DNA of 64,000 nt, taken from positions 186,001 to 250,000 of the forward strand of contig BPJP01000006.1 in NCBI GenBank assembly GCA_026004675.1, in the 5' to 3' direction. Below the pieces are notes generated by a model. That model did not search any database, was not told where the DNA came from, and saw only the letters and a program-made list of their open reading frames with translations. Shown here one piece after another: positions 43,581 to 53,356 of this stretch (position 1 is its first letter; each line of letters starts with the position of its first letter). This stretch comes from Gemmatales bacterium (GTDB lineage: Bacteria; Planctomycetota; Planctomycetia; Gemmatales; Gemmataceae). The position numbers and the translations under genes are program-made.

Positions 43581-46500
43581 TCATTTTCCTCCAATCCGCG
43601 CCAGGTCGCGGGCATTTTCCTCGAAGGCAGCCATGATGGCGTCCTCGTCGGACAGCCCTTCCGCTTTGAAACGTTTTTGGGTTTCGATAACCCGGCGGTA
43701 GTCATTGGGATAAACCTTGACGAACTTGGGCACCATTTCGTCCCAAAGGGCCAGAATCTTCCAGGCACGTTCGCTCTTGGTGTATTCCGCGTGGCGGCGA
43801 ATCATGTGCTCGACTTCCTGAATCTCTTCGGGGTCGTCGAGTTTGAAAAGCTGGACCATTTCGAGATTGCATTTGATGGGGAAGTCGCCGGTTTCATCGA
43901 GAACATAGGCGATACCGCCCGACATACCTGCAGCAAAGTTGCGGCCGGTGGGGCCAAGTATCACCACTCGGCCACCAGTCATGTACTCGCAGCCATGATC
44001 GCCGACAGCTTCGACCACGGCATGCACGCCGCTGTTGCGCACGCAGAAACGTTCTCCCCGCCATCCCGCGAATGTAAGCCTCGCCGGATGTGGCGCCATA
44101 AAACGCCACGTTGCCAATGATCACGTTTTCTTCGGGTACAAAAGTCGAGCCGGCAGGGGGATAGACAATGATCTTGCCGCCGGACAGCCCTTTGCCGATG
44201 TAGTCGTTCGCATCTCCTTCCAGAATGAAAGTCAGACCTTTCGGAATAAAGGCACCGAAGCTCTGGCCGGCGGAACCTTTGAAATGCAACCGCACCGTGT
44301 CTTCTTCCAATGCGTCCGGTCCGTGACGACGGGTTATTTCGCTGCCTAGTATCGTTCCCACCACGCGGTTGACGTTGGAGATCGGCAACGCGGCCCGGAC
44401 GGGCTTTTTCTCCTCCAACGCTGGCTTGCACAAATCCAGCAAAGTCGTCATGTCGAGCGATTTTTCCAGACCATGGTCTTGGTCTTTGCTGCGATATCGG
44501 CCAACGTGAGGCGGAACGTCCGGCTGATACAAAATGGAGGAAAAATCCAATCCTTTCGCTTTGTAGTGATCGATGGCTGGTCGCATCTCGATACGATCAC
44601 TCCGACCAATCATTTCGTTCATCGTGCGGAAGCCGAGCTTCGCCATCAGTTCGCGCACTTCCGTGGCAATAAAGCGCATGAAGTTCACGACATGATTGGG
44701 ATCACCGGTAAATTTCTTGCGCAACCGCGGGTCTTGCGTCGCTACGCCGACCGGACAGGTGTTGAGATGGCAGACGCGCATCATGATGCAGCCCATGGCC
44801 ACAAGCGGTGCGGTGGCAAAGCCGAACTCATCTGCGCCGAGCAAGGCACCGATGACAACGTCACGTCCTGTCTTGAGTTGGCCATCGACTTCGACGTAGA
44901 TTCGGCTGCGCAGATCGTTCAGAACAAGGGTTTGCTGCGTTTCCGCCAATCCCAGCTCCCAGGGGATGCCGGCGTGCTTGATGCTTGTCAAAGGCGAAGC
45001 ACCCGTACCTCCGTCGTAACCCGATATCAGCACGACATCGGCATGAGCCTTGGCCACTCCCGCTGCGATCGTACCGACACCTACTTCCGCGACCAATTTG
45101 ACGCTGATTCGCGCATGGCGATTGGCGTTTTTCAAATCGTGAATGAGCTGAGCCAGGTCCTCGATCGAATAAATGTCGTGGTGCGGCGGCGGCGAAATCA
45201 GTCCTACGCCAGGCGTGGAGTGCCTCACTTTAGCAATCCACGGATACACCTTCGAGCCTGGAAGTTGGCCGCCTTCTCCCGGTTTGGCGCCTTGGGCCAT
45301 CTTGATCTGAAGCTCCTTGGAATTGACCAGATATTGGCTGGTGACGCCAAATCGCCCCGACGCGACTTGCTTGATGGCGCTCATTTTCGAATCGCCGTTT
45401 GGCAGAGGGAGGTAGCGCTCGGGGTCTTCTCCACCCTCTCCCGTGTTGCTTTTGCCACCGATGCGGTTCATGGCAATCGCCAGGGTCTCGTGTGCTTCCT
45501 GGCTGATCGAACCGTACGACATCGCACCGGTCTTGAAACGTTTCATGATCTCCTCGATCGGTTCCACTTCTTCGATCGGGATAGGTTGGTCAGCGAACTT
45601 GAGCTCCATCAAACCGCGCAGCGTGCACAGATTCTTCGACTGATCGTCGATCAATCTGCTGTATTCTTTGAACGCTTTATAATCGCCGGTTCGGCAGGCA
45701 TATTGCAGTTTGTGAATGGTTTCCGGGTTGAACAAGTGGTATTCCCCGCCTCGGCGATATTGGTAATGACCACCAACGTCGAGAACCCGGCCATTGACAT
45801 TACGTTCCGGAAAAGCGTGGCGATGGCGCGCTAGCGCTTCTTTAGCAATTTCCTCCAGCCCGATGCCACTGATTCGCGACGGCGTCCAGGTGAAATATTT
45901 GTCGATCAAATCCTGATTCAGGCCGACGGCCTCGAAAATCTGGGCTCCACAATAGCTCTGCACGGTGGAGATGCCCATTTTCGACATCACTTTCAGCACC
46001 CCTTTGTTGACGGCCTTGATGTAATTGGCCACCGCTTTTTCGTGCGAGATGTTGGTCAAATGCCCTTGGCGAATCAAATCATCGAGCGTTTCAAAAGCAA
46101 GGTAGGGGTTGATGGCGCCGGCGCCGTAACCGATGAGCAGACAGAAGTGGTGAACTTCTCGAGGTTCACCGCTTTCCAGGATGAGACCGACTCGCGTGCG
46201 CGTGCCTTCTCGAATGAGATGATGATGCACCGCAGCGACGGCCAAAAGAGCCGGAATCGGCGCATGCGTCCGATCGACAGCGCGATCGGAAAGGATGATG
46301 AAATCATGTCCGGTGGCGATGGCGGAACTGGCCAACCGGCACAATGAGTCCAGCGCTTTTTTCAATCCCGCCGCACCATCCCTGACGGGGTACAAGATCG
46401 GCAACGTCAACGATTTGAACTTGCCCGGTCCGGTGCCGTCCATTTGGCGAAGCTTGTCGAGTTCTTCATTCGTCAGAATGGGTGTTTCCAGCCGGATTTG

Positions 46501-48202
46501 CCGAGCGGACTCCGGACGCGGATCCAGCAAATTCCCTTCAGCGCCGATGGTCGTAGCCATCGACATGATGATTTCTTCGCGAATGCAATCGACCGGAGGG
46601 TTCGTGACCTGGGCGAAAAGCTGTTTGAAATAGTTGTAAAGCAACTGAGGACGGTCGGAGAGTACGGCCAACGAAGCATCATTGCCCATTGAGCCGATCG
46701 CTTCGGTTCCCGTTTCCGCCATCGGGGCCATCAACAGACGCAGGTCTTCGGTCGTATAGCCGAATGCCTGCTGGCGTTGCAACACGGTTTCATGATCGGG
46801 TTCGTGTGCCGGTGGCCCTGGAGGCAAATCGGCCAGAGAGACCAGATTCTCTTTCAGCCATTGGGCGTACGGCTTTTCCGCAGCCATCTTGGCTTTCAAT
46901 TCCTCGTCGTCGATGATGCGGCCTTCCTCGAGGTCGACCAGAAACATTCGCCCCGGCTGCAAGCGGCCCTTATAGGCGATATCTTCCGGCGGGATATCAA
47001 GTACGCCGACTTCCGACGCCATGACGACCAGCCCTTGCTTGGTGACATAGTATCGCGAAGGGCGCAAGCCGTTTCGGTCGAGGACCGCGCCAACCTGTTT
47101 ACCATCGGTAAAAGCGATCGACGCTGGTCCGTCCCACGGTTCCATCAAGCAGGCATGGTATTCGTAAAAGGCCCGCTTTTCGGGGCTCATCGACTCGTGT
47201 CCGCTCCACGGTTCGGGAATCATCATCATGGCTGCGTGAGCCAACGACCGTCCCGTCAACACCAGCATCTCCATGGCGTTATCGAACATCGCCGAATCGC
47301 TGCCTTCGGGATCGATGATTGGTTGCAGCTTCTTGATATCGTCCCCAAAGAGGGGCGATTCAAACATACTTTGCCGGGCGCACATCCAGTTGACGTTGCC
47401 CCGAAGCGTATTGATTTCGCCGTTGTGGCACAGGTAGCGATAAGGATGTGCTCGCGCCCAGTTGGGGAAGGTATTTGTGCTGAATCGGGAATGCACCAGC
47501 GCCAGAGCCGACTCCATGTCCTGATCCAGCAGATCAGGATAAAACGATGTCAACTGATAGGAAATAAGCATCCCTTTATAAATCAGGGTCTTGCACGAAA
47601 AAACTGGGAATATAGAACATCCAGCGCTGTTCGATCTCCGAGGCGCGGACAGCGTTTTCGATGCGCCGGCGAATGACGTACAATTTGCGTTCGAAAGCCA
47701 GATCGTCGTCAGGGCCAAACGGTTTGATGTTTTCCGCTTTCACGAAGACCTGAGCGATGACTGGTTCGGCTGCGCGGGCCGTTGGTCCTAGCAATTCGTT
47801 GTTGGTCGGTACCTCGCGCCAGCCGAGCAGGGTTTGCCCCTCTTCCTGCACGATCTGTTCGATAATGTTCTTGCAAGCAGCACGGTCCGAAGCGTTAGTG
47901 GGCAGGAAAACCATCCCCACGCCGTACTGATACGGCTTGGGTAGCTTGATGCCAAGCCGATCGCATTCACGTGCCAGGAACTTGTGCGGTGTTTGAATGA
48001 GAATCCCGGCGCCATCGCCCGTATTCGGCTCACAACCGCATGCGCCCCGGTGCTCGAGATGCAACAAGACCTGAATGGCCTTGTCGACTATGTCGTGAGA
48101 GGGACGGTTGTTGAGATCAACCACACAGCCAACGCCGCAGGAATCGTGCTCGTAGGCAGGATCGTAGAGTCCCTGTTTTTCCGGCATGCGTGCAAACGTC
48201 AT
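43581..48202 (-). pseudogene. gltB: Glutamate synthase large (alpha) subunit gltB, interrupted by two homopolymer frameshifts
   Basis: Repaired, this is a 1539-residue GltB. The start at 48202 has AGGAAG 8 nt upstream. The N-terminal amidotransferase nucleophile Cys is in HDSCGVGCVVDL after a short propeptide. The 3Fe-4S ligands are in [20 protein letters not shown], and FMN/2-oxoglutarate-site and C-terminal GXGXG motifs ([20 protein letters not shown]) are present. Two breaks occur: A6 at 47598-47603 (T-run in the gene) and C4 at 44056-44059 (G-run). Dropping one base at each restores [15 protein letters not shown] and [13 protein letters not shown] and gives 4620 nt, an exact multiple of three. 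This is a housekeeping gene next to intact gltD, so assembly error is more likely than loss. Confidence 0.9.
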
Positions 48203-48297
48203 TTTTCTGCTTCCTGAGTTCAAAGGAATAAACATTTCGTGGTCCGACTGAGGCGGCGTCGCTTCTTGCCAGCGGTGGCTATCGGCAGAAGGCGCCG

Positions 48298-49269
48298 TCA
48301 TTTCGCCGTCGTTTTTCGTTTTCTGCGTTTAGCGGATGAAGGGGCTCCGTTCCCCGTTGTGCCGTTTTCTTGCCTGTCCGCTTCACTTTGCAAAAGCTCA
48401 ATGAAACGTTGGGCCATGGGGCTGAGCCTGTGATGCCGCTGGTGGATAATTCCCAGAGGCCGGTAAAAGGGGCCGTCATTCAGGCGGACAGCACGCAACG
48501 TGCCGGCCTTGGTTTCAATTTGCAGCGTGGGCATGGGCAAAAGGGCGACACCTGCCCCATACTCCACCGCTTTCTTGATGTTTTCGATGTTGTCGAACTC
48601 CAATTCGACGACGACAGAGGTGTTGCGGCTGCGCAAGAAGCGATCCACTTCACGGCGAATCGTCAAATTTTTGTCAAAGCCGACAAACTTTTCCCCCTCG
48701 AGTTGAGAGGTACGGATCGTCTTATGGTGCGCCAGCGGATGCGAAGGCGCACAAGCGACAACCATCTCTTCTTGGCGCCATGGCAGAGCGGTCAAGTGGC
48801 GCGTTGAGCGCGGAAACGACACCAGCCCAATTTCCGCTTCGCCGTCGAGGACTTTCTCCACGACGCGTTCCGGATGGAGATACTCGATGTGCACATGGAC
48901 GTTGGGCTGCAGAGCCTTGAAACGATCAATGCATTGGCCCATGTCCCCCAGACCGACAGAATAGATGGCGGCCACTTGCACATGTCGTGCCCGTTCCTCC
49001 CGCGTATTGCGGATAGAGGCTTCCAGCTCCAGATATTGCTCGACAAGCCCCTGGCATCCTTCGAAATAGATTTTGCCTGCTTCGGTGAGCTGCAAGGGGC
49101 GGGTCGAACGATCGATGAGCTTGACTTGCAGGCGCGCTTCGAGCTCGTGCACAATCTGGCTGACGGCCGATTGTGTCTTCCCATTGGCGCGGGCGGCCCG
49201 CGAAAAGCTCCGTTGCCGGGCCACGTCGCAAAACACCTTGAGCGCTTCGAACTGCATGGGAGAAATCAT
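48298..49269 (-). CDS. LysR-family regulator, probable glutamate synthase regulator (GltC-like position)
   Basis: The protein has 323 residues from ATG 49269 (ATG 49257 is possible; neither has a clear Shine-Dalgarno sequence). The N-terminal winged helix FEALKVFCDVARQRSFSRAA followed by KTQSAVSQIVHELE is the LysR DNA-binding domain. The effector domain includes the CysB-type SFPRSTRHLTALPWRQEEMV. A basic tail (SSAKRRKRKTTAK) is unusual. It lies 95 bp upstream of gltB on the same strand, the arrangement of GltC-type regulators of glutamate synthase. A dyad overlaps its start (49268-49289), which suggests autoregulation. The link to gltBD is inferred from position. Confidence 0.87.
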   Translation of the reverse strand: MISPMQFEALKVFCDVARQRSFSRAARANGKTQSAVSQIVHELEARLQVKLIDRSTRPLQLTEAGKIYFEGCQGLVEQYLELEASIRNTREERARHVQVAAIYSVGLGDMGQCIDRFKALQPNVHVHIEYLHPERVVEKVLDGEAEIGLVSFPRSTRHLTALPWRQEEMVVACAPSHPLAHHKTIRTSQLEGEKFVGFDKNLTIRREVDRFLRSRNTSVVVELEFDNIENIKKAVEYGAGVALLPMPTLQIETKAGTLRAVRLNDGPFYRPLGIIHQRHHRLSPMAQRFIELLQSEADRQENGTTGNGAPSSAKRRKRKTTAK

Positions 49270-49320
49270 ATCAGATGAAATTCTAATATCAAGATGCGTC
49301 ACCATAAATTTTTCTAATAT
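49268..49320. promoter_or_regulatory. LysR-type dyad plus an extra half-site
   Basis: ATATCAGAT (49268-49276) and TTCTAATAT (49281-49289) form an imperfect inverted repeat of 22 bp, 7 of 9 positions matching, with the ATAT ends in T-N11-A style. A third copy, TTCTAATAT, lies at 49312-49320, 31 bp on, about three helical turns. The dyad overlaps the start codon of the LysR gene and lies between it and the divergent dipeptidase gene. Protein binding is inferred. Confidence 0.5.
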
Positions 49321-49425
49321 TATTACCGCCTCGCCCCAGCTGCCTGTTTTACTTTTGCTAAGATAAACCGTGTGCCTTGCCGCCCGCCTGAATTTTGTCG
49401 TCCTTGATTTTTTCGAGATGAACTT

Positions 49426-50502
49426 ATGCTTGTTTTTGATGCGCACCTCGATCTGGCGTGGAACGCACTGGATTGGAACCGCGACCTGACCCAGCCGGTC
49501 TCACGAATTCGGGAAACCGAACAAGGAATGGAAGGTAAACCGCGTGGCCGAAACACCGTGTCGTTTCCAGAACTGCGCCGCGGCCATGTTGGCATCTTCA
49601 TCGCCACTTTGATGGCACGCCTGTTTCGGCCCGACCAGATGCCCATGGTGCAGCGTTACAGCACCATGGAAGCGGCTTATGCCGCCGTGCACGGCCAGAT
49701 GGCTTATTATCGCATCTATGCCGAACGAGGCGTGCTCCGCTGGATCACAGATTGGCCCGGTCTCAAGGACCACGTCGACGCCTGGGAAGAGGACGGCAGC
49801 AACCAGCCGCTGGGTTACATCCTCAGCATGGAAGGGGCCGATCCTGTTCTGACTCCAGAACAGGTCCAAGAGTGGTACGATGCGGGGCTGCGAATCATCG
49901 GCCCAGCTCATTATGGCGTCAGCCCTTATGCTCATGGCACGGGAACGGAAGGCGGACTGTTCGAACGAGGTCCGGATCTCCTGCGGGAAATGGAACGCGT
50001 CGGCATGATCCTCGACGTTACGCACCTTTCCGACCAGTGTTTTGACGAAGCCTTGGAGATCTATGGCGGACCCGTTTTGGCCAGTCACCACAATTGTCGT
50101 GCACTTGTTCCGGATCAACGACAACTCAGCGACGATCAGATCAAACGGCTCATCGCAAGAAAGGCCGTCATCGGCGCTGCTTTCGACGCATGGATGCTGG
50201 TGCCCGATTGGAAACGCGGCGAAACAACCCCCGAACAAACAGGCGTTTGTCTCGAACATGTTGTCGATCATATCGACCATGTCTGCCAGTTGGCCGGCAA
50301 TGCCGACCACGCCGCCATCGGGACCGATCTCGATGGTGGTTTCGGCACGGAACAATGCCCCGCCGATCTCGACACGATTGCGGACGTCCAGAAAATACCC
50401 GAGATCCTGCGGCGCCGAGGCTATTCTGAATCGGATATCAAGAAAATCATGTACCAGAACTGGCTGAACTTTTTCGAACACGCCTGGAATCGCAAGAACT
50501 GA
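49426..50502 (+). CDS. Membrane dipeptidase (renal dipeptidase, peptidase M19) family protein
   Basis: This 358-residue zinc dipeptidase of the amidohydrolase fold is intact. Metal ligands are visible as DAHLDL at the N-terminus, the bridging Glu in SMEGADPV, DVTHLSDQ, ASHHNCRAL, and the C-terminal IGTDLDGGFG. No signal peptide is present, so it is probably cytoplasmic. GAGA lies 7 nt before the ATG. It is divergent from the LysR gene, with the shared dyad region between them, and is followed by a hydroxyacid dehydrogenase gene 82 bp downstream. The dipeptide substrate is unknown. Confidence 0.93.
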   Translation: MLVFDAHLDLAWNALDWNRDLTQPVSRIRETEQGMEGKPRGRNTVSFPELRRGHVGIFIATLMARLFRPDQMPMVQRYSTMEAAYAAVHGQMAYYRIYAERGVLRWITDWPGLKDHVDAWEEDGSNQPLGYILSMEGADPVLTPEQVQEWYDAGLRIIGPAHYGVSPYAHGTGTEGGLFERGPDLLREMERVGMILDVTHLSDQCFDEALEIYGGPVLASHHNCRALVPDQRQLSDDQIKRLIARKAVIGAAFDAWMLVPDWKRGETTPEQTGVCLEHVVDHIDHVCQLAGNADHAAIGTDLDGGFGTEQCPADLDTIADVQKIPEILRRRGYSESDIKKIMYQNWLNFFEHAWNRKN

Positions 50503-50530
50503 CTCTAACGGGTTGGCAGTAATCGCCCGA

Positions 50531-50568
50531 AGACGAAGGCATATTGCAAAGACGAAGGCATATTGCAA
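50531..50568. repeat. Perfect 19-bp tandem duplication
   Basis: AGACGAAGGCATATTGCAA occurs at 50531-50549 and immediately again at 50550-50568, just upstream of the AGGA and ATG of the dehydrogenase gene. It changes the leader length by 19 nt and looks like a slippage or recombination event. Confidence 0.8.
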
Positions 50569-50583
50569 ACAGGAAAAAACGAC

Positions 50584-51579
50584 ATGGCAAAAGTCTTGAT
50601 CACGCCCAACACGCTGGTGCGAACGGAGGGGCCGCATTTGCGATTGCTGCGGGAAGCCGGCTTGGAACCAGCCTATCCCCCTCGCGCTGGACTGTTGAGC
50701 GAAGAGGAAATCATGGAACTACTTCCCGGAGCGGTGGCAGTTATTGCCGGTTCCGAACCGTATACGCGTCGCGTTTTTGCAGCCGCACCGACTTTGCGCG
50801 TGGTGGCTCGAGCTGGCGTCGGTTACGATGCCGTCGATTTGCAAGCGGCCACGGAACATGGCGTCGCCGTCACGATCACACCAGGAGCCAATCACGAAGC
50901 TGTCGCCGAGCACACCATGGGTTTCATTCTGGCATTGGCCAAAGACTTGCGCCGACAGGATCTCGCGACCCGTGCCGGACAGTGGCCGCGACACGCCAGC
51001 ATCCACCTTCGCGGTCAGACCTTGGGAATCATCGGATTAGGGCGCATCGGCAAATCGGTAGCCCGCCGTGCAGCCGCCTTCAGGATGCGCCTCGTGGCTT
51101 ACGAGCCTTTTCCCGACAACGAATTCGTCAAGGAACTCGACATCTCTCTCCTTCCCTTCGACGACGTTCTCAAGCAGGCCGACTTCGTTACGCTGCATGT
51201 TCCGTTATCGCGAGAATCACGACATCTGATCAACGCACGCACATTGTCGTTGATGAAACCGACGGCGTTTCTCATCAACACTGCCCGTGGCGGCCTGGTG
51301 TGTGAACGGGATTTGTTGCAGGCATTGCGAGCGAAGAAGCTGGCCGGCGCCGGTTTGGATGTTTTTGAGAATGAGCCAGCCCGTGATCATCCGCTGTTTC
51401 AGCTGGACAATATCATTGTGACCGCCCACACCGCCGGCATCGACCGCGCTTCCCTTGAAGCAATGGGCACAGACGCTGCCCGATCGATCATCTCCCTTCT
51501 AAGGGGAGAATGGCCCGAAGGGGTGGTGGTCAACGCCGAAGTGCGCGACAAGTTTCGACCATTGTGCGAAACGACGTGA
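50584..51579 (+). CDS. D-2-hydroxyacid dehydrogenase (phosphoglycerate dehydrogenase-like)
   Basis: This 331-residue NAD-dependent enzyme starts at ATG 50584 (AGGA 9 nt upstream); a TTG seven codons earlier overlaps the tandem repeat and is less likely. The Rossmann motif is TLGIIGLGRIGKSVARRAAA and the catalytic Arg, Glu and His are in LINTARGGLV, DVFENEPA and VTAHTAGID. It resembles the catalytic half of D-3-phosphoglycerate dehydrogenase but lacks the ACT domain, so the substrate may be another 2-hydroxyacid. It follows the dipeptidase gene. Confidence 0.92.
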   Translation: MAKVLITPNTLVRTEGPHLRLLREAGLEPAYPPRAGLLSEEEIMELLPGAVAVIAGSEPYTRRVFAAAPTLRVVARAGVGYDAVDLQAATEHGVAVTITPGANHEAVAEHTMGFILALAKDLRRQDLATRAGQWPRHASIHLRGQTLGIIGLGRIGKSVARRAAAFRMRLVAYEPFPDNEFVKELDISLLPFDDVLKQADFVTLHVPLSRESRHLINARTLSLMKPTAFLINTARGGLVCERDLLQALRAKKLAGAGLDVFENEPARDHPLFQLDNIIVTAHTAGIDRASLEAMGTDAARSIISLLRGEWPEGVVVNAEVRDKFRPLCETT

Positions 51580-51604
51580 ACGTTGCTGCCCGCACGCCAT
51601 CTCT

Positions 51605-52924
51605 TCACGCAAGCACGATCCGCTCTCGAAAACGAAATACCTCTTTGGTGGCGTTTCGGGTATCCACGACCATTGCCGAATGTGCCACGATCCAATCCCA
51701 ATCGTAATCGGAATGATCCGTGACGATGACGACGGCGTGGTAATGGGACAGGGTCTTCTCGGTCAAAGGGACGCTGGCAAGAACGACGCGGTGTTGTTTG
51801 TCGGCAAGTGTAAACTGTGGCACGTGAGGATCGTGGTAGTCGACGCGGGCGCCTTGCTCAGCAAGCAATCGGTAGATCTCGGCTCCGGGCGATCCGCGAG
51901 CATCGGCGATGTCCCTCTTGTAGGCCATTCCCAGCAAGAGAATAGAGCTGCCAGAGAGGGCTTGTCTCCGGTTGGCGAGCGCTTGTTGGATTTTTTGAAC
52001 GACGAATGCGGGCATACCGGCATTCACTTCTTGCGCTAGTCTTACCAGCGGAGAGTCGACGCCGTGCTTTTGCGCGGCCCATATGAGGTAGTGCGGATCG
52101 ACCGGAATACAGTGCCCCCCAACTCCGGGGCCAGGGTAGAATGCTTGAAAACCGAACGGCTTTGACTTGGCTGCCTCGATGACCTCCCAAACATTGATGT
52201 TCAGCCGGTCGCTGATGCGTTTCAGTTCATTGACCAGAGCGATATTCACCGCGCGGTACGTGTTTTCCAGCAGTTTAGAGGTTTCAGCGACCTCTGTAGA
52301 CGAAACGGGGATCACTTCTGGCACGAACCAGGAATAAAAACGGGCGGCCAGCCCGAGGCTGTGCGGTTCCAGACCGGCGACCACTTTGGGCGTGTTGCCG
52401 AGGTGGTAAACGAGATTGCCTGGATCTTCCCGCTCCGGGCTGAATGCGACAAAGACGTCTCGTCCCAACTCCAAACCTCGCTGACTTACAACAGGTACGA
52501 AGACGTCGCGGGTTCCACCGGGATAGACAGTGCTTTCCAGGATGACCAGCTGCCCGGCGTGCAAAATCTCACTTATTTGCTGGGCGGCAACATGAACGTG
52601 ACTCAAATCAGGTTCAGAGTCCCTGGTCAACGGCGTTGGCACACAGACAACGAGAATGTCCGCCTTGGCCAATTCCGTAAAAGCCGAAACCACCTGCAGC
52701 CTTCCCTCCGCTTTCGCGAAGATGTGATCGGGAAGACTTTTGATATAGAGCTGGCCCCGCTTCAGGGATGCGAGCTTGCCTTGGTCGACATCGAAGCCCA
52801 ATACCTGAAAGCCAACGCGTGCCACGGTGCAAGCCAGCGGCAAACCGACATAGCCCAAACCGATGACGCCTACGCAAGCGTTACGGCTCGCAATCTTTGC
52901 TGCCAGCTCCGATTCGCTTGTCAA
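51605..52924 (-). CDS. UDP-glucose/GDP-mannose dehydrogenase family (UDP-N-acetyl-mannosamine/glucosamine dehydrogenase-like)
   Basis: This 439-residue nucleotide-sugar dehydrogenase oxidises the C6 of a UDP-sugar in two steps to a uronic acid for surface polysaccharide. The NAD motif is VGVIGLGYVGLPLACTVARV. The catalytic Cys is in PGPGVGGHCIPVDPHYLIWA. ESTVYPGGTRDVFVPV and FSPERE are typical of the WecC/TuaD-like branch. The initiation codon is TTG (52924) with GGAG 7 nt upstream. No other sugar-biosynthesis genes are adjacent. Confidence 0.93.
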   Translation of the reverse strand: MTSESELAAKIASRNACVGVIGLGYVGLPLACTVARVGFQVLGFDVDQGKLASLKRGQLYIKSLPDHIFAKAEGRLQVVSAFTELAKADILVVCVPTPLTRDSEPDLSHVHVAAQQISEILHAGQLVILESTVYPGGTRDVFVPVVSQRGLELGRDVFVAFSPEREDPGNLVYHLGNTPKVVAGLEPHSLGLAARFYSWFVPEVIPVSSTEVAETSKLLENTYRAVNIALVNELKRISDRLNINVWEVIEAAKSKPFGFQAFYPGPGVGGHCIPVDPHYLIWAAQKHGVDSPLVRLAQEVNAGMPAFVVQKIQQALANRRQALSGSSILLLGMAYKRDIADARGSPGAEIYRLLAEQGARVDYHDPHVPQFTLADKQHRVVLASVPLTEKTLSHYHAVVIVTDHSDYDWDWIVAHSAMVVDTRNATKEVFRFRERIVLA

Positions 52925-53356
52925 GTCGTGGCTCCGTAATCAGTGTCGAAGAAAAGGAACCGCCGATTCCAGCAGAAGACATCCGCGCAGATGCGCCGAA
53001 AGAAATTCCGATAATCGCTGACAGGGAGCAATGATTCGAAACCACCTGGACGCAACCATTCGCCTTTTTCAAGTTCGATCCACTCCCATGTTCTGCTGCT
53101 ATCCCTCTCAGTATAGCCATTTGGTAGCCCGGTCTCATCCCCATGGCGACCAATCCGTCGTCCTCAAGAAGCCATCGCCTCCAGCTCATCGAATACGGGA
53201 GCCTGACGTTTCTCCGCTCATAGGCGATGATCTGCGAGCCGGCATTTCCAACCCTGTCTCACCCACTGTCGCATGCTCTAAATTTTTGACAACGCCGGAG
53301 CGGTCGTCGTCAAGGGGGATCATCTATCGCGCGTGCCTCAGAAATCCTTTTCTCGT
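52925..53356. other. Intergenic region with no recognised gene
   Basis: This 432-bp stretch lies between the sugar dehydrogenase start and the end of the beta-lactamase-family gene. Short open frames exist on both strands but have no domain, no ribosome binding site and odd composition. It must hold the dehydrogenase promoter; no convincing -35/-10 pair was seen. Confidence 0.4.
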
